A DNA stretch of 32,727 bases from Rhodospirillales bacterium (GTDB lineage Bacteria > Pseudomonadota > Alphaproteobacteria > Rhodospirillales > Casp-alpha2), in the NCBI GenBank assembly GCA_023145215.1, contig JAGLED010000033.1:1-32727 (forward strand), read 5' to 3'. How positions within the stretch are numbered: the first letter of the stretch is position 1; every line of letters starts with the position of its first letter. The translations under genes and the position numbers were made by a program. The notes under the pieces were generated by a model. It was not told the origin of the DNA, did not search any database, and worked only from the letters and a program-made list of their open reading frames with translations. This document shows positions 32,165 through 32,727 of the stretch, in pieces.

Positions 32165-32727
32165 ATGACCAACGCCTTCGAGGAAGCCTACGCCCGATCC
32201 ATCGAAGACCCGGAAGGGTTCTGGGGTGACGCCGCCGAGGCGATCACGTGGACCAGGAAATGGGACAAGGTCCTGGATGACAGCAACGTGCCGTTTTATC
32301 GCTGGTTCAAGGGCGGCGAACTGAATACCTGCTACAACTGTCTCGACCGTCATGTCGAAGGCGGCCGCGCCGAACAGACTGCGTTGATCTACGACAGTCC
32401 GGTGACCGGCGGTACCGTCAAGAAATACACATACGCCGAACTGTTGGACGAAGTTTCCCGGGTCGCGGGCGCCTTGAAGGCGGAGGGCGTGGAGACCGGT
32501 GACCGTGTCGTCATCTACATGCCGATGATCCCCGAGGCCGTCATCGCGATGCTCGCGTGCGCCCGGCTGGGTGCGGTGCACTCGGTGGTGTTCGGCGGCT
32601 TCGCCCCACACGAACTGGCGGTGCGCATCGACGACGTGCGCCCGACGGTGATCGTGTCCGCCTCGTGCGGCATCGAACCCACCCGCGTGGTCGAGTACAA
32701 GCCGATGCTCGACGCGGCGATCGCCGC
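32165..32727 (+). CDS. prpE: Propionyl-CoA synthetase, 3'-truncated by window edge
   Basis: Activates propionate to propionyl-CoA via an adenylate. Only the first 187 residues of about 630 are visible. The start ATG follows GGGAG by a few bases. The ACS-type N-terminal domain (FYRWFKGGELNTCYNCLDRHV), the MPMIPEAVIAMLACARLGAVHSVVFGGF block and the stretch SCGIEPTRVVEYKPMLDAAI are typical of PrpE rather than acetyl-CoA synthetase; the last is the best discriminator. The gene's ATP-binding motif lies beyond the window. It faces away from the other acyl-CoA ligase across 129 bases that contain a possible -10, CATAAT (near 32092). Confidence 0.85.
   Translation, partial: MTNAFEEAYARSIEDPEGFWGDAAEAITWTRKWDKVLDDSNVPFYRWFKGGELNTCYNCLDRHVEGGRAEQTALIYDSPVTGGTVKKYTYAELLDEVSRVAGALKAEGVETGDRVVIYMPMIPEAVIAMLACARLGAVHSVVFGGFAPHELAVRIDDVRPTVIVSASCGIEPTRVVEYKPMLDAAIA

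Noticed and set aside
1-32727. Search for CRISPR arrays, tRNA or rRNA genes, transposases, phage or toxin-antitoxin genes
   Set aside because: None recognised by eye; no regularly spaced direct repeats of CRISPR type and no integrase or transposase motifs.

Overview
The window is a high-GC, gene-dense chromosomal segment, most likely from an alphaproteobacterium of the Rhodospirillales type. Supporting signs are the three-gene proton-translocating transhydrogenase (pntAA-pntAB-pntB), a bacterial COQ9 protein (known from alphaproteobacteria and mitochondria), the single-chain indolepyruvate ferredoxin oxidoreductase, two small DUF465/YdcH proteins and the purE-purK pair. I see no prophage, IS transposase, CRISPR array, tRNA or rRNA gene. 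Most of the window is core metabolism; what is unusual sits in the intergenic DNA and in a few variant proteins.

Layout. 1-3014: the 3' part of pyruvate kinase, then a RarD-type and an AEC-type permease in one tight run. 3018-6476 (minus): a fused indolepyruvate ferredoxin oxidoreductase, convergent with the AEC gene and divergent from a UDP-glucuronate 4-epimerase-like gene; an 8-bp inverted repeat lies between the divergent starts. 6703-10470: epimerase, EamA permease, a fluoroacetate-dehalogenase-type hydrolase and a second EamA permease. 10477-13062 (minus): a long-chain acyl-CoA synthetase followed by a ZIP metal transporter. 13170-18217: PepF-type peptidase and alpha/beta hydrolase (overlapping), a UbiB/ABC1 protein, a small cyclic-nucleotide-binding protein and a RidA protein. 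18218-18611: a non-coding stretch with REP-like hairpins and two inverted repeats in front of pntAA-pntAB-pntB (18612-21676). Another hairpin cluster follows, then a Bcr/CflA efflux pump and rpsU (both minus).

23571-24787: peptide deformylase and COQ9. 24788-25126: no protein gene, but a structured minus-strand segment ending in a very strong terminator, which I propose as a 6S-like RNA. 25127-25951: a conserved-looking protein of unknown function. 26071-27667 (minus): purE-purK from a near-consensus promoter. 27804-30194: a degenerate GGDEF-like protein and a 6-phosphofructokinase flanked by two DUF465 proteins. 30404-32727: a divergent pair of acyl-CoA synthetases, a medium/short-chain AMP-ligase (minus) and the start of propionyl-CoA synthetase prpE (plus), cut by the window end.

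Themes: acyl-CoA activation (three separate ligases plus the indolepyruvate enzyme, which makes arylacetyl-CoA), glycolysis (pyk, pfk), NADPH balance (pnt), ubiquinone-related functions (UbiB family, COQ9) and small-molecule transport (five permeases plus a ZIP transporter). I did not find a clearly new multi-gene system. The best leads are the candidate 6S-like RNA at 24798-24970, the operator-like repeat at 6533-6555, and the start codon and active-site combination of the phosphofructokinase.
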